In this document: positions 48,188-56,570 of the stretch, piece by piece
Numbering within the stretch: position 1 is the first letter of the stretch
How the letters are laid out: the number at the start of each line of letters is the position of its first letter
Source: Levilactobacillus brevis
Lineage (GTDB): Bacteria > Bacillota > Bacilli > Lactobacillales > Lactobacillaceae
Direction of reading: 5' to 3'
Assembly: GCA_003666485.1 (NCBI GenBank)
Contig: CP032931.1
Location: 1,922,001-1,986,000 of the forward strand
Length of the DNA stretch: 64,000 bases
Notes under the pieces: model-generated
What the model saw: only the letters and a program-made list of their open reading frames with translations
Told to the model about the DNA's origin: nothing
Database searches by the model: none
Translations under genes and position numbers: made by a program

Positions 48188-48388
48188 ATGCCAATGAAGC
48201 CGCGGCAGATGATTAAGCTGCTAAAAGAAAATGGTTTTGTTGAGAAATCGCAAAATGACTCATCACATTTGAAACTCTATAATCCCCAAAGCAACGTAAC
48301 CGTTATGGTGCCAATCCCTGCGAAAGAACTGGGTAAGGGATTGGAAAGTGCGATTTTGCGAGAAGCCAACGTTAAAAGGCCATCGTGA
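48188..48388 (+). CDS. hicA: HicA toxin (mRNA interferase)
   Basis: 66 residues, AGAGGTGGGGAC upstream. The HicA fold is clear: KPRQMIKLLKENGFVEKSQNDSSHLKLYNP with the catalytic-type His in SSHLKL, followed by VMVPIPAKELGKGLESAILRE (in parts). HicA cleaves mRNAs when free of HicB. Precedes hicB by 15 bases. Confidence 0.9.
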   Translation: MPMKPRQMIKLLKENGFVEKSQNDSSHLKLYNPQSNVTVMVPIPAKELGKGLESAILREANVKRPS

Positions 48389-48403
48389 AAGGAGACTGAT
48401 GAT

Positions 48404-48787
48404 ATGAAGAAAGATATAGTAATTTATCCGGCTATTTTTAGTCAAGACGGAGAGTATATTTTTGTGCGGGTTCCTGATCTTCCAGGTGGCTTTACCCAAG
48501 GGACTGATGCTCTGGACGCTGTGACTATGGCTGAGGATTTAATTGGCAATTTGTTGGAAGACCAAACAGCATATCCCAAGCCGTCTGCTCCTAAAGATAT
48601 CGCCTTAAAGGACGGCGAATCTTTGGTCTATATTTCCGTGGACTTAGCAGAATTTCGGCTCAAATACTCGCGGACGGTGCGTAAGAATGTGACAATTCCT
48701 GAATACTTGAACGTGATGGCTAAGGAGCGGAAAATCAATGTCTCTCAGGTGTTGACGGAAGCATTAAGAGCAAAGTTAGAAGTGTAA
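48404..48787 (+). CDS. hicB: HicB antitoxin
   Basis: 127 residues. N-terminal HicB fold (YPAIFSQDGEYIFVRVPDLPGGFTQGTD in parts) and a C-terminal ribbon-helix-helix (RKNVTIPEYLNVMAKERKINVSQVLTEAL in parts) for DNA binding. Neutralises HicA and represses the operon. TA pairs beside prophages may stabilise them or block other phages. Confidence 0.9.
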   Translation: MKKDIVIYPAIFSQDGEYIFVRVPDLPGGFTQGTDALDAVTMAEDLIGNLLEDQTAYPKPSAPKDIALKDGESLVYISVDLAEFRLKYSRTVRKNVTIPEYLNVMAKERKINVSQVLTEALRAKLEV

Positions 48788-48831
48788 TTTCACAGGGGAT
48801 GCTACAGGAAGCGTGAAAAGAGGGATAGCTA

Positions 48832-49068
48832 GTGATTCAGCTTTGGCAACTTTCAGATGATGGTGATATCGTTAAATTTAAGTTTCAAGTGGAGAGCGAT
48901 AAGCGGACGGGGGTTGTGATGTACAGCCGGAGTAGGGCCGCGACAAAATTCAATTCTCGACTCATTGATGAGTATGCTAAAAATTATCGCTATCATCTTA
49001 GGAGTACTTTATTTAAGATGGGGAAAGTCGACGAATTTCCTAGCCAATATACGATTGCTTGGTATTAA
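48832..49068 (+). CDS. Hypothetical small protein
   Basis: 78 residues, GTG start with AGAGGGATAGCTA upstream. Basic alpha/beta with several Tyr/Arg. No domain recognised. Downstream of hicAB and probably host DNA. Confidence 0.55.
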   Translation: MIQLWQLSDDGDIVKFKFQVESDKRTGVVMYSRSRAATKFNSRLIDEYAKNYRYHLRSTLFKMGKVDEFPSQYTIAWY

Positions 49069-49252
49069 ATTAAAATCTTGCTATCAATGAATGCTCCATG
49101 TATTTGGCAATGGAGGCGTTCATTCCCCCAGTTCGTTCAGAAACCAACCTATCCAGCCAAGCCGCCCCCCGTGCAGCTGCCTGCACTGAATGGTACGCTA
49201 CCAGTATCTTTATAGTACTCGCGCGTGCTTCGGTGAAGGGGGGAGTTACCCA

Positions 49253-49495
49253 ATGACAAAAGGATTGGCGTTTCAGTTTCACAACGGACCGATGGGCTTC
49301 TTGGACCACTTATCCCAGGTGATTAACCACTTAGACGATACTGATATTCAATTATTGGAACAGATATGCAACTGGTCATGGACCAACGACTGTGTGATTC
49401 CAGCTGGTGAAGTGGAACTGTCGCCGCAGGAGGTGGCCACGCGGTTGAATAAATTAGAGGACTTGGAACTGATTGATTTAGGTGTACGGGTGTAA
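49253..49495 (+). CDS. Hypothetical small protein
   Basis: 80 residues from ATG 49253 behind AAGGGGGGAGTTACCCA. Acidic helical protein (SQVINHLDDTDIQLLEQICNW ... LSPQEVATRLNKLEDLELIDLGV) resembling a small winged-helix. Followed by its own terminator at 49501-49540. Confidence 0.6.
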   Translation: MTKGLAFQFHNGPMGFLDHLSQVINHLDDTDIQLLEQICNWSWTNDCVIPAGEVELSPQEVATRLNKLEDLELIDLGVRV

Positions 49496-49500
49496 AGCGA

Positions 49501-49540
49501 ATGGCTAGGATGGTGCGTACGTGCGGTCCTAGCTATTTTG
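49501..49540 (+). terminator. Terminator after 49253 gene
   Basis: ATGGCTAGGA pairs with TCCTAGCTAT (one G-T) and is followed by TTTTG. Confidence 0.6.
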
Positions 49541-49548
49541 TTGTATAT

Positions 49549-49570
49549 AAAAAACCAGCGTCACCGCTGG
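49549..49570 (-). terminator. Terminator for the leftward gene at 49603
   Basis: CGCTGG (49565-49570) and CCAGCG (49555-49560) pair around four bases, followed on the minus strand by six Ts. Confidence 0.65.
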
Positions 49571-49602
49571 CCGTTAAGCTTCTTGATTAATTGTCCAGTA
49601 AC

Positions 49603-49965
49603 CTATTCTCGCTCAGCATCTTCCGCCAGTTCCAACCAAATGGTCAGCGGTGAGGGGATGTAGTCAGGCCATTTCTCCATCTTGGTGGCACACCGATCAA
49701 GCAGGTGGCTCTTGCCATCCGTGGCGAGGTCTTCAAACACCGTGAGCGCCTGGACGTTATCCTCCAAGTCGACCTTCAGCGTTGGGGCACTGTGCCGCCA
49801 TTCTTCGACCAAGTCCTGGTAAATGACGATGCGTCGAGCCTGCAAAATGGTATAATCCACACCCTCCACGTGGAGCTGCTTCGTGAACAGATCATACTCA
49901 TCAAAGACCGCTGTTTGAGCCCGTTGCCAATCAGTTTCAGTAAATTCCTGTGCTTGTTCTTTCAT
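49603..49965 (-). CDS. Conserved-looking hypothetical protein
   Basis: 120 residues, acidic, helical (EFTETDWQRAQTAVFDEYDLFTKQLHVEGVDYTIL in parts). No known domain. Monocistronic with terminator. The gap 49966-50117 holds only its AT-rich upstream region. Confidence 0.65.
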   Translation of the reverse strand: MKEQAQEFTETDWQRAQTAVFDEYDLFTKQLHVEGVDYTILQARRIVIYQDLVEEWRHSAPTLKVDLEDNVQALTVFEDLATDGKSHLLDRCATKMEKWPDYIPSPLTIWLELAEDAERE

Positions 49966-50117
49966 TTTCTGTCGACCTCTAGATTCACTAAAATAAGTTA
50001 CGTTTAAATCTTTTAAAATTCCCGCGCTATCTTAAGAAAATCGTATCTCTCAATAGTATAGCATTTTCATCCGAAATAGTAAGTGCCGTTTTGCCTCAGC
50101 GGCGGATTTTTAGTAAA

Positions 50118-50154
50118 TAAAAATGGTCTGGTGTAGGATCTACCAGGCCATTTT
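50118..50154. terminator. Bidirectional terminator
   Basis: AAAATGGTCTGGT pairs with ACCAGGCCATTTT (one G-T) around eight bases, U-run in both directions. It ends the leftward nuclease locus. Confidence 0.7.
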
Positions 50155-50204
50155 GTCGGCTGATTTAATACTGCTGAAGGGCAATCAGATACCCTCGATG
50201 CCGG

Positions 50205-50456
50205 TTATTTTTCCCAGCCACATAGAGAATAGTGATGGTGCTTAGCCCATTTCTTAGTCACGTGTTTGAGCTTACCAGCGTGATTCAGGCCGCGGCAGGT
50301 CTTACTGTAGTGGTAGCGGTGCCCGTGATTCGGGGCAATCCAGACCTTAACTGCCTTTGCTTGGGCATCGGGAACGGGGGCGGTCAGGGGTTCAACGACG
50401 CCACCTAAAGTAAAGGTGACGGCAATGATGGCTAGTGCTTGACGCATGGTTTTCAT
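50205..50456 (-). CDS. Small secreted protein with Cys/His cluster
   Basis: 83 residues, GGAGGAGTATTCTC upstream. Signal peptide (MKTMRQALAIIAVTFTLGGV) then HGHRYHYSKTCRGLNHAG ... HHHYSLCGWEK, a Cys/His pattern seen in small secreted proteins and the C-termini of secreted nuclease-associated proteins. Possible metal binding. Cotranscribed with the nuclease upstream. Confidence 0.65.
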   Translation of the reverse strand: MKTMRQALAIIAVTFTLGGVVEPLTAPVPDAQAKAVKVWIAPNHGHRYHYSKTCRGLNHAGKLKHVTKKWAKHHHYSLCGWEK

Positions 50457-50515
50457 GAGAATACTCCTCCAAATCGGCGTTCTCAGCTTTTAGTGCCTTC
50501 AGGATTGGGCAGTGA

Positions 50516-51370
50516 TTAGCTTGCGTGACTGTAGCCGGTCGCGTAATCAATGGTGTAACCGGGTTCGACGTTAAAAATGTAAACATTGAAACGAATGGCA
50601 TTGGAGCCCAACGATTGGGCCCGCATGTGGACACCACGGGCGACCAGTTCGTTTCCGCGGAAGACTGGCGTCACGGTGTAGCGAACGTAATGCTTGGCGC
50701 TGGCGTGCAGGTAAGTGGCGATGTCCATTTCATTGTGTAGCATCAGGGGATTGTTCAGCGTTCGCGTCCCCGTCATCAGGTTCTTGGGATTATTATTTTG
50801 TCCGGTAAATTGGTAACCGATGAGATGACTGCGGTTATAAAGCCAACCGTGATGGGTCCGCTTGTTGTGCCAACCGGTGGGATCGACGGTCAAGGCCTCA
50901 CGTTGTGCGCTGGGCATCAGCGACTGATTCAACAGTGCCGCCGCGCCCGTGACCCGGTTCAACCGGTCCAATGCGTGGTAAGTCTGCCAAGCACCGTGGG
51001 ATTTTGACAATTGTTTGGCTGTGAAGCCGCCGGGATTGTTGTGCCTTAGCGTGATTTCCTGTTGGCCCGCGTAAGTCCGGCTTGCCAGCGTTGGTTGGGA
51101 CTTGGTGCGTTGTGTAGCTGGCTTCGCTTTAGTCCGTTGCTTGAGCTTGGCACGTTTATGGTCGAGCGCTTGCTGGTCACTAGCCAGTTTCGCTGCGGTC
51201 GCGGAATTTTGCTTTTCGAGCCGTTTGGCCTTTTTCTGGGGCTGGTGATCGTAAACGACCTTGGTACTGGCCTGTTTGGCAGTTGCGCTGGCGTCATTGC
51301 GTGCGCATCCACTTAGTCCGACCACGCCGAGACTGAGAATCGTAAGGGTACTAATCAGTAGTTTTTTCAT
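50516..51370 (-). CDS. DNA/RNA non-specific endonuclease, lipoprotein (EndA-like)
   Basis: 284 residues from ATG 51370. Lipoprotein signal (LISTLTILSLGVVGLSGC). A Lys/Ala/Gln-rich linker is followed by the beta-beta-alpha metal nuclease domain: YALDRL-type GAWQTYHALDRLNRV, GWHNKR, LYNRSHLIGYQF (His of the N/D-R-S/G-H motif), GQNNNPKNLMTGTRTLN and NEMDIATYL. Degrades extracellular DNA, for nutrition or uptake during competence. The longer upstream frame lacks a signal. Confidence 0.88.
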   Translation of the reverse strand: MKKLLISTLTILSLGVVGLSGCARNDASATAKQASTKVVYDHQPQKKAKRLEKQNSATAAKLASDQQALDHKRAKLKQRTKAKPATQRTKSQPTLASRTYAGQQEITLRHNNPGGFTAKQLSKSHGAWQTYHALDRLNRVTGAAALLNQSLMPSAQREALTVDPTGWHNKRTHHGWLYNRSHLIGYQFTGQNNNPKNLMTGTRTLNNPLMLHNEMDIATYLHASAKHYVRYTVTPVFRGNELVARGVHMRAQSLGSNAIRFNVYIFNVEPGYTIDYATGYSHAS

Positions 51371-51371
51371 T

Positions 51372-52097
51372 TTAACGGAGCGCCTTTCTGTAGCCGGCCG
51401 CCTTGGCTTGAGCTTCTGTCTGGAAGTAGACGGCATTGCTGCTATTCATGTGATAGTCGGCCTGACCGGGAACGTGATAGATTTTTGAGTTTTTGTTACC
51501 AATAATTTTGCCAGCGCGACCGGTCGTGACATCCCCCTTAGTGGTGTGGTGGCTGGTTGTGCGCTGTGTGCTGCTGGTTTGCGTGGCGCTGCTAGTTTGC
51601 GCACGACTAGCGCGTTGACTGGCAGCGGCCGCCTTAGCCGCTTGCTTGGCCGCAGCGTGACTGCTGGCGACCTGCTGACTGGCGGCACGGCTACTAGCCG
51701 CAGCCAGTGAACTGGACTGGTCATCGAGTTTTTGGCTAGCGGTTTCTTGTTGACTGACCAAGACGGCCAAACGCCGCGATTCGGCCTGGGCCTTAGCTAA
51801 ACGGTGGGTGCCGACCTGAACCGTCTTGGTCTTAACGGTCGGCTCGGGATTGCTGGCCGCTAGACCGCCAATGCTCCCCAGTAGGGCAAGGCCGACCAGC
51901 ACGCTACCTAACACGCGCCGGTGTCGCGGTCCCTTGAACGCCCAGTAGGCGGCTGCACCCCAGAGAATGAGCCAAAGAATTGCAAACAGAATAAGATTAC
52001 TTCCTTCCCCGTACTTTGCCACTTTAGTGACAATGATTATTTCGTCAAATGGTTTGGGTCCACCACTAATTTTATGGGAAGGGACACGGGGTCGCAA
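51372..52097 (-). CDS. Membrane protein with C-terminal sunset-type domain
   Basis: Up to 241 residues; true start uncertain. Two hydrophobic helices (LILFAILWLILWGAAAYWAF; VLGSVLVGLALLGSIGGLAA) precede a long Ser/Ala/Gln coiled region and a C-terminal GKIIGNKNSKIYHVPG ... AVYFQTEAQAKAAGYR, the sunset/Ada-like domain associated with secreted nucleases. No ATG lies near the first helix; GGGGAAGGAAG at about 52003-52013 is followed by ATT/CTG codons. Overlaps promoter-like TTGACG upstream. Probably cotranscribed with the nuclease. Confidence 0.6.
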   Translation of the reverse strand: MRPRVPSHKISGGPKPFDEIIIVTKVAKYGEGSNLILFAILWLILWGAAAYWAFKGPRHRRVLGSVLVGLALLGSIGGLAASNPEPTVKTKTVQVGTHRLAKAQAESRRLAVLVSQQETASQKLDDQSSSLAAASSRAASQQVASSHAAAKQAAKAAAASQRASRAQTSSATQTSSTQRTTSHHTTKGDVTTGRAGKIIGNKNSKIYHVPGQADYHMNSSNAVYFQTEAQAKAAGYRKALR

Positions 52098-52631
52098 CCC
52101 CTAAATTTAATTTTTTTAAAAGATTCAGTCAGTTCACGAAAATTTATCAAGTTATCACGTACACTGGGTCAAAATAAAAACGCCAACTCTCCGACGATCA
52201 AGCGGAAAGCTGACACTAATGGCTTACTTTAAAAGATGAAAAATCTGATGAGGATGCTTAATTCTGGCCAAATTGTAGACCGACTGCTGAAATGGGTGCT
52301 TGTCAGTATCACTGGGTTTAGATCAGCGTTGATTGTACGTCAATTACTGCCAGGAGTTAGACTGATTGGTGGTAACTAAAGGTTGCAAGTACAAAAACAC
52401 CTGATAATACTCAGCTGATAAAGATGGTGAACATTAAATGAGTCCATGCCACCACCTGCGGCTGTCAGAGATTCCGGTAGCTATGGGGAACGCCGGCGGC
52501 CTAAGGAGCGGTCCGCCCACCGCGTTCCGCTCCATATTTGGCGAACGGTAGGCGGCCAGCGTGGGCTATGTGGCTACAAATTACCCAGTCTTATCACGAC
52601 GACAATGGTTTTGGCCAATTTTCACCTACAA
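52098..52631. other. Gene-poor gap with a GC-rich structured repeat
   Basis: 52098-52430 is AT-rich and holds no gene I can support. 52440-52575 is GC-rich and structured: GGAACGC (52487-52493)/GCGTTCC (52522-52528) enclosing GGCGG/CCGCC. Its right part (CCACCGCGTTCC ... GGCGAACGGTAGGCGG) is similar to 63736-63780, so it is a dispersed repeat. Confidence 0.55.
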
Positions 52632-53009
52632 TTACTTTTCTTGTTTCTTCAATAGTTCAACGATCTCTTGCAAATATTTTTCCTCTGCTGAAGGTACCGG
52701 GTCGCTGGGTTTCTCGGCCGGTTTGGCCAATACCTTGTTGAGTAACTTGATCAACAAGAAGACCACGAAAGCAATGATTAAGAAATTGATCACGGAATTA
52801 ATGAATGCGCCGTAGCGGAAATGGGCACTGCCGACCGTCAAGACAAGGTTAGAAAAGTCAATACTCCCCACGAAGATGCCCAGTAGTGGGTTGATCAGGT
52901 TGGTGACCAGTGAGTTCACGATGGCCGTGAAGGCAGCCCCGACGATGACCCCAACGGCTAGGTCCATGACGTTGCCGCGGGCGATAAAGTCTTTAAATTC
53001 TTTTAACAC
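52632..53009 (-). CDS. mscL: Large-conductance mechanosensitive channel
   Basis: 125 residues. MscL hallmarks: [31 protein letters not shown] (in parts) as TM1, FGAFI-like [21 protein letters not shown] as TM2, and a C-terminal helix. Opens on membrane stretch to release solutes under hypo-osmotic shock. Confidence 0.96.
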   Translation of the reverse strand: MLKEFKDFIARGNVMDLAVGVIVGAAFTAIVNSLVTNLINPLLGIFVGSIDFSNLVLTVGSAHFRYGAFINSVINFLIIAFVVFLLIKLLNKVLAKPAEKPSDPVPSAEEKYLQEIVELLKKQEK

Positions 53010-53203
53010 GAATGAAGTTCCCCCTCAAATGAGATTTAAGTCTATTCTTAACGATTTTTTGATAAATTGCAACCAAAACGCGGGGTAGCGTTTCAGGTGA
53101 AAACCAGCCGCATTTGTATTAAACTAGAGGTAAGTTAATGGGGTTAACGCTGAAGGTGCTAGCCCCAGGTAAGTGTCTGTGAATTTGAGAAGAGGGGTAA
53201 GAG

Positions 53204-53599
53204 ATGGCAGCGATTACGTTAAGTGACGCCTTGGTAGCGCATCTAAAGCAGCGCCAACTGGCAGACAAGGAACTCGTGTTGATTACGGATGATGGTGGGG
53301 GCAAGTATTCCCTGCAGGGTGGCGCCTGTACGATCGGCACCAATTTTACAGTGATCGTCTTGGACCAGCCAGACCCGGATTACGCGGTTCCTTTGACCAA
53401 TGAAGCGGGGCTGCATCTGTGGACCTCACCGTATGACTTGATTTTCTTGGAAACTGGTGTGACCATGACTTACGGTCAAGGGCAGATATCCCTGAAAGAT
53501 GACGCCCACATGCTGGACAATGCGGTGCAAATCGCAGACGGGGCCACGGTACTAGCGGCCTTTGACCGGGGGATGACGGCTAAAGGGACGTCTTGTTAG
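53204..53599 (+). CDS. HesB/IscA-like iron-sulphur biosynthesis family protein
   Basis: 131 residues, AGAGGGGTAAGAG upstream. ITLSDALVAHLKQRQL ... LITDDGGGKYSLQGGACTIG and LETGVTMTYGQGQISLKDD match the Lactobacillales iron-sulphur cluster biosynthesis family, although the three cysteines of IscA are not conserved. Function uncertain. Confidence 0.7.
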   Translation: MAAITLSDALVAHLKQRQLADKELVLITDDGGGKYSLQGGACTIGTNFTVIVLDQPDPDYAVPLTNEAGLHLWTSPYDLIFLETGVTMTYGQGQISLKDDAHMLDNAVQIADGATVLAAFDRGMTAKGTSC

Positions 53600-53881
53600 C
53601 GGTAAAAATTTTGACCAATCTTGAATTTCTCCTAACGAGATGGTTCCATAAGCGCGCAAAGTACGGTACAATATGTAAGTGGTTTCATAGCTAGCATCTT
53701 TCAGGACGGACAGCTTTCACAAATTGTGAAAAAGCCGCGGCAAATCAAACGTTTTGCTTGCATTCTCCTGGAAAATCAACTATTATCAATTATTGATACA
53801 TTTTAATGGGTACGGCAACCGAAACGGCCTAGCGTCGTTGCGTCAGTCGAGTAGATTGTCATGAAATAGGAGGTGATTACC

Positions 53882-54202
53882 ATGCTGAGTCGAACGAAAG
53901 AGTTTTTACGACAACACAATTATCGTTATGAAAAGTCGTATATTCGGCCACTGATGGCGCCAGAGAGCGTCTACGTCTTTAAATTCGGTCAAGAAAATTC
54001 GCTCAATAATCGGGTAATCATTCGTTATGGTCACACGTGGACCGGCCGTCAGCGTATCAACGAGATTGATTTGCGACTGCATAAGCAAAAGCATCCCCGT
54101 GTGTTTCAAAATGAAGCGGATATGTTAGATTACTTGGAAACGCACCTGGCCCAACGTGAACAACGTCGCGCGGACCATAAGGACGATACCGAGAGGGTCT
54201 AA
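53882..54202 (+). CDS. Conserved hypothetical protein
   Basis: 106 residues from ATG 53882 behind AGGAGGTGATTACC. RIIRYGHTWTGRQRINEIDLRLHKQKH-like basic beta core; no domain assigned. The gap before it (53600-53881) holds its promoter region with a TACAAT box near 53668. Confidence 0.65.
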   Translation: MLSRTKEFLRQHNYRYEKSYIRPLMAPESVYVFKFGQENSLNNRVIIRYGHTWTGRQRINEIDLRLHKQKHPRVFQNEADMLDYLETHLAQREQRRADHKDDTERV

Positions 54203-54234
54203 GGCCGCTTAAAATTTAGGTTATCTTTAGTGGT

Positions 54235-54275
54235 GAGCTCAGAACAGCGCTGGTTGTTCTGAGCTCTTTTCTTTT
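54235..54275 (+). terminator. Strong intrinsic terminator
   Basis: GAGCTCAGAACA (54235-54246) pairs perfectly with TGTTCTGAGCTC (54255-54266), followed by TTTTCTTTT. Separates the preceding gene from the prmA operon. Confidence 0.85.
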
Positions 54276-54436
54276 AACCGTGATTTTGGCATTTCTGCGG
54301 CATTTCCTCTATAATTGATAGTAGACGTTTCTATACGTGACATTTACCGATGAAACCCAAACGCGATGCGGGGCCTCGACCCCCGCCTTGACCAAACGAA
54401 TTTAAAACGCAACCCGAAATAGGAGGACCGACACAT

Positions 54437-55387
54437 ATGCAATGGACCGAAGTCAGTGTGATTACTACCAACGAAGCCGTTGAGGCCGTCAGCAACATTT
54501 TACAGGAGGCCGGCGCCAGTGGCGTGAAGATCGAAGACGCCGCCGATTACGCCAATCTCAAGCCTGGTAAATACGGTGAGGTCGTGGATCTAGCCACGAT
54601 TCCACACCGGACCAGTGGTGCTGAGATCAGTGCCTACTATCCAGAAACCATCTTTGTGCCCGAAATTTTGCCCACCATCAAGCAACGCGTCAGTGATTTA
54701 AGCAAATTTGGACTGGACCCAACCCCGGGGACCGTCACGACCAAGGCCGTGGATGATGAGAGTTGGGCCACGGCTTGGCAGAAATACTACCATCCAGTCC
54801 GGGTCACGCGGTACCTGACCGTTAGCCCGAGCTGGGAGAATTACCAACCCGTCCAAGCCGATGAACACGTGATTCGCCTGGATCCGGGGATGGCCTTTGG
54901 GACCGGGACGCATCCAACCACGCGGTTATCACTCACGGCGTTGGAAATGGTGGTCCGTGGCGGCGAGACCATGTACGATGTCGGTACGGGGTCTGGTGTC
55001 TTGAGTATTGCGGCCAAGTATTTGGGTGTCAAACAAATTACGGCCTTTGACCTTGACGATGTGGCCGTGCGTTCCGCCAAGGCCAATCTGGACTTGAACC
55101 CGGTCGCACAAGACATCGTAGCCGAACCTAATGACCTTTTGAAGGGAATTCACCAACCGGTCGACCTGGTCGTGGCCAACATTTTGGCCGAGATCATTTT
55201 ACCGCTGATTCCCCAAGCCTGGGAGAATCTACATGCTGGCGGCTACTTCTTAACGTCTGGTATCATTGCCGACAAGTTAGACACGGTCGTAGCGGCGCAG
55301 GAGAAGCAGGGCTTCATCATTGATAACATTTTGCAAATGAAAGATTGGCGGGGCGTCATTGCCCACAAGCCCACGGAGGATGAATAA
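54437..55387 (+). CDS. prmA: Ribosomal protein L11 methyltransferase
   Basis: 316 residues, AGGAGGACCGACACAT upstream. SAM-binding motif [14 protein letters not shown] near 190, acidic second strand [13 protein letters not shown], and the [10 protein letters not shown] motif matching NPP-like catalytic site of PrmA. N-terminal recognition domain present. Trimethylates L11. Four bases from rsmE. Confidence 0.95.
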   Translation: MQWTEVSVITTNEAVEAVSNILQEAGASGVKIEDAADYANLKPGKYGEVVDLATIPHRTSGAEISAYYPETIFVPEILPTIKQRVSDLSKFGLDPTPGTVTTKAVDDESWATAWQKYYHPVRVTRYLTVSPSWENYQPVQADEHVIRLDPGMAFGTGTHPTTRLSLTALEMVVRGGETMYDVGTGSGVLSIAAKYLGVKQITAFDLDDVAVRSAKANLDLNPVAQDIVAEPNDLLKGIHQPVDLVVANILAEIILPLIPQAWENLHAGGYFLTSGIIADKLDTVVAAQEKQGFIIDNILQMKDWRGVIAHKPTEDE

Positions 55388-55390
55388 GGT

Positions 55391-56140
55391 ATGCAACGGT
55401 ATTTCTTAGAAACGACGGCCCACGATGGGGAGCAGATCAGCCTCACGGCCACTGTTTATCACCATTGGGTCACGGTGTTGCGGGCCGAAGTGGGTGCCGA
55501 GGCGGAGTTCGTGGACGCCACGGCGCACCTATTTCACGGCCGGTTGACGACGCTGGGAGATACGGCGACGGTGACCCTAACGGCGGTGCCAACGCCAGCA
55601 GTTGAGCTGCCAGTCGACGTGACGATTGCCTGTGGCTTGCCGAAGCAAGAAAAAGCGGAGTGGATCACGCAAAAGGCAACGGAACTGGGCGTCACGCAAA
55701 TTATTTTCTACGGGGCAGACTGGTCGGTGGCCAAGTGGCAGCCCAATAAGGTCGCCAAAAAGTTGACTCGCTTGACTAAGATTGCCCACGGTGCCGCAGA
55801 GCAAGCTCACCGGTTGAAGCGGCCAACGGTCACGTACGCCAAGACGCTCGCTGACGTTCTCCAGACGCCGCATGACGTGGCCGTGATGGCTTACGAGGAG
55901 TCGGCTAAGCAAGGTGAACAAAGCGCTTTAAACCGGCAGCTACAAGCTGTGACACCGGGGCAACACCTATTGGCCATCTTCGGCCCCGAGGGTGGTATTA
56001 GCCCGGCTGAGGTGGCTCAGGCCCAAGCGGCAGCGTCGACTCTGGTCGGTTTAGGACCACGGATTCTCCGCACAGAAACGGCCCCGCTATACTTCTTGGC
56101 GGCCGTTTCCATGGTCCTGGAGCTCCAACAACCCAGATAG
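55391..56140 (+). CDS. rsmE: 16S rRNA (uracil-1498) N3-methyltransferase
   Basis: 249 residues. SPOUT-fold knot: FGPEGGISPAEV, LGPRILRTETAPLYFL; N-terminal PUA-like part with QRYFLE and HHWVTVLRAEVGAE. Methylates U1498 of 16S rRNA. Usual partner of prmA. Confidence 0.95.
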   Translation: MQRYFLETTAHDGEQISLTATVYHHWVTVLRAEVGAEAEFVDATAHLFHGRLTTLGDTATVTLTAVPTPAVELPVDVTIACGLPKQEKAEWITQKATELGVTQIIFYGADWSVAKWQPNKVAKKLTRLTKIAHGAAEQAHRLKRPTVTYAKTLADVLQTPHDVAVMAYEESAKQGEQSALNRQLQAVTPGQHLLAIFGPEGGISPAEVAQAQAAASTLVGLGPRILRTETAPLYFLAAVSMVLELQQPR

Positions 56141-56207
56141 GTGGGTGAAATCTCCACGGAAACATGCTAGAATAGTTGCAACTATCTAAGAGAAATGGGT
56201 GACAGGG

Positions 56208-56543
56208 ATGGCATTTTTAGAAAAAATCGGCTGGCGCTACTGGGTCCTCGCCATCGTGATGGGCGTTGGCTTGCCAGCATTAGCAACGTTAATCAGCGTT
56301 GATCCGGTCATACGCTTTGGCCTGTGGCTCGTGCTCATCAACGGGTGTCTCGCCATTGGGGTTGGCCGGGTGATTGCCCGCAAGTTACAACCCGGGTGGT
56401 GGCTGTTGATTTGGCCCGTGATTTATTTACTGGGGGCGCTGTGGTTCTTGCCCCGTTACACCCGTTATTTTGCCATTGTTTATGTGTGCCTGTCTTACCT
56501 GGCTTACGGGTTGACGCAAGCTAAGATTGAATCGAAATCATAA
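56208..56543 (+). CDS. Small integral membrane protein
   Basis: 111 residues from ATG 56208 (GGGTGACAGG). Four predicted helices (WVLAIVMGVGLPALATLI; FGLWLVLINGCLAIGVG; WWLLIWPVIYLLGALWFL; YFAIVYVCLSYLAYGL). Found between rsmE and rel; function unknown. Confidence 0.7.
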   Translation: MAFLEKIGWRYWVLAIVMGVGLPALATLISVDPVIRFGLWLVLINGCLAIGVGRVIARKLQPGWWLLIWPVIYLLGALWFLPRYTRYFAIVYVCLSYLAYGLTQAKIESKS

Positions 56544-56570
56544 TTTAAAACTAAGGGTGGTGGCGTCCAT

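Noticed and set aside
49070-49309. Leftward open frame over 49.1-49.3 kb
   Set aside because: It is antisense to a better-supported gene at 49253 and has no convincing ribosome site.
52446-52815. Rightward frames between 52.4 and 52.8 kb
   Set aside because: They cross the structured repeat and the antisense of mscL; no ribosome sites.
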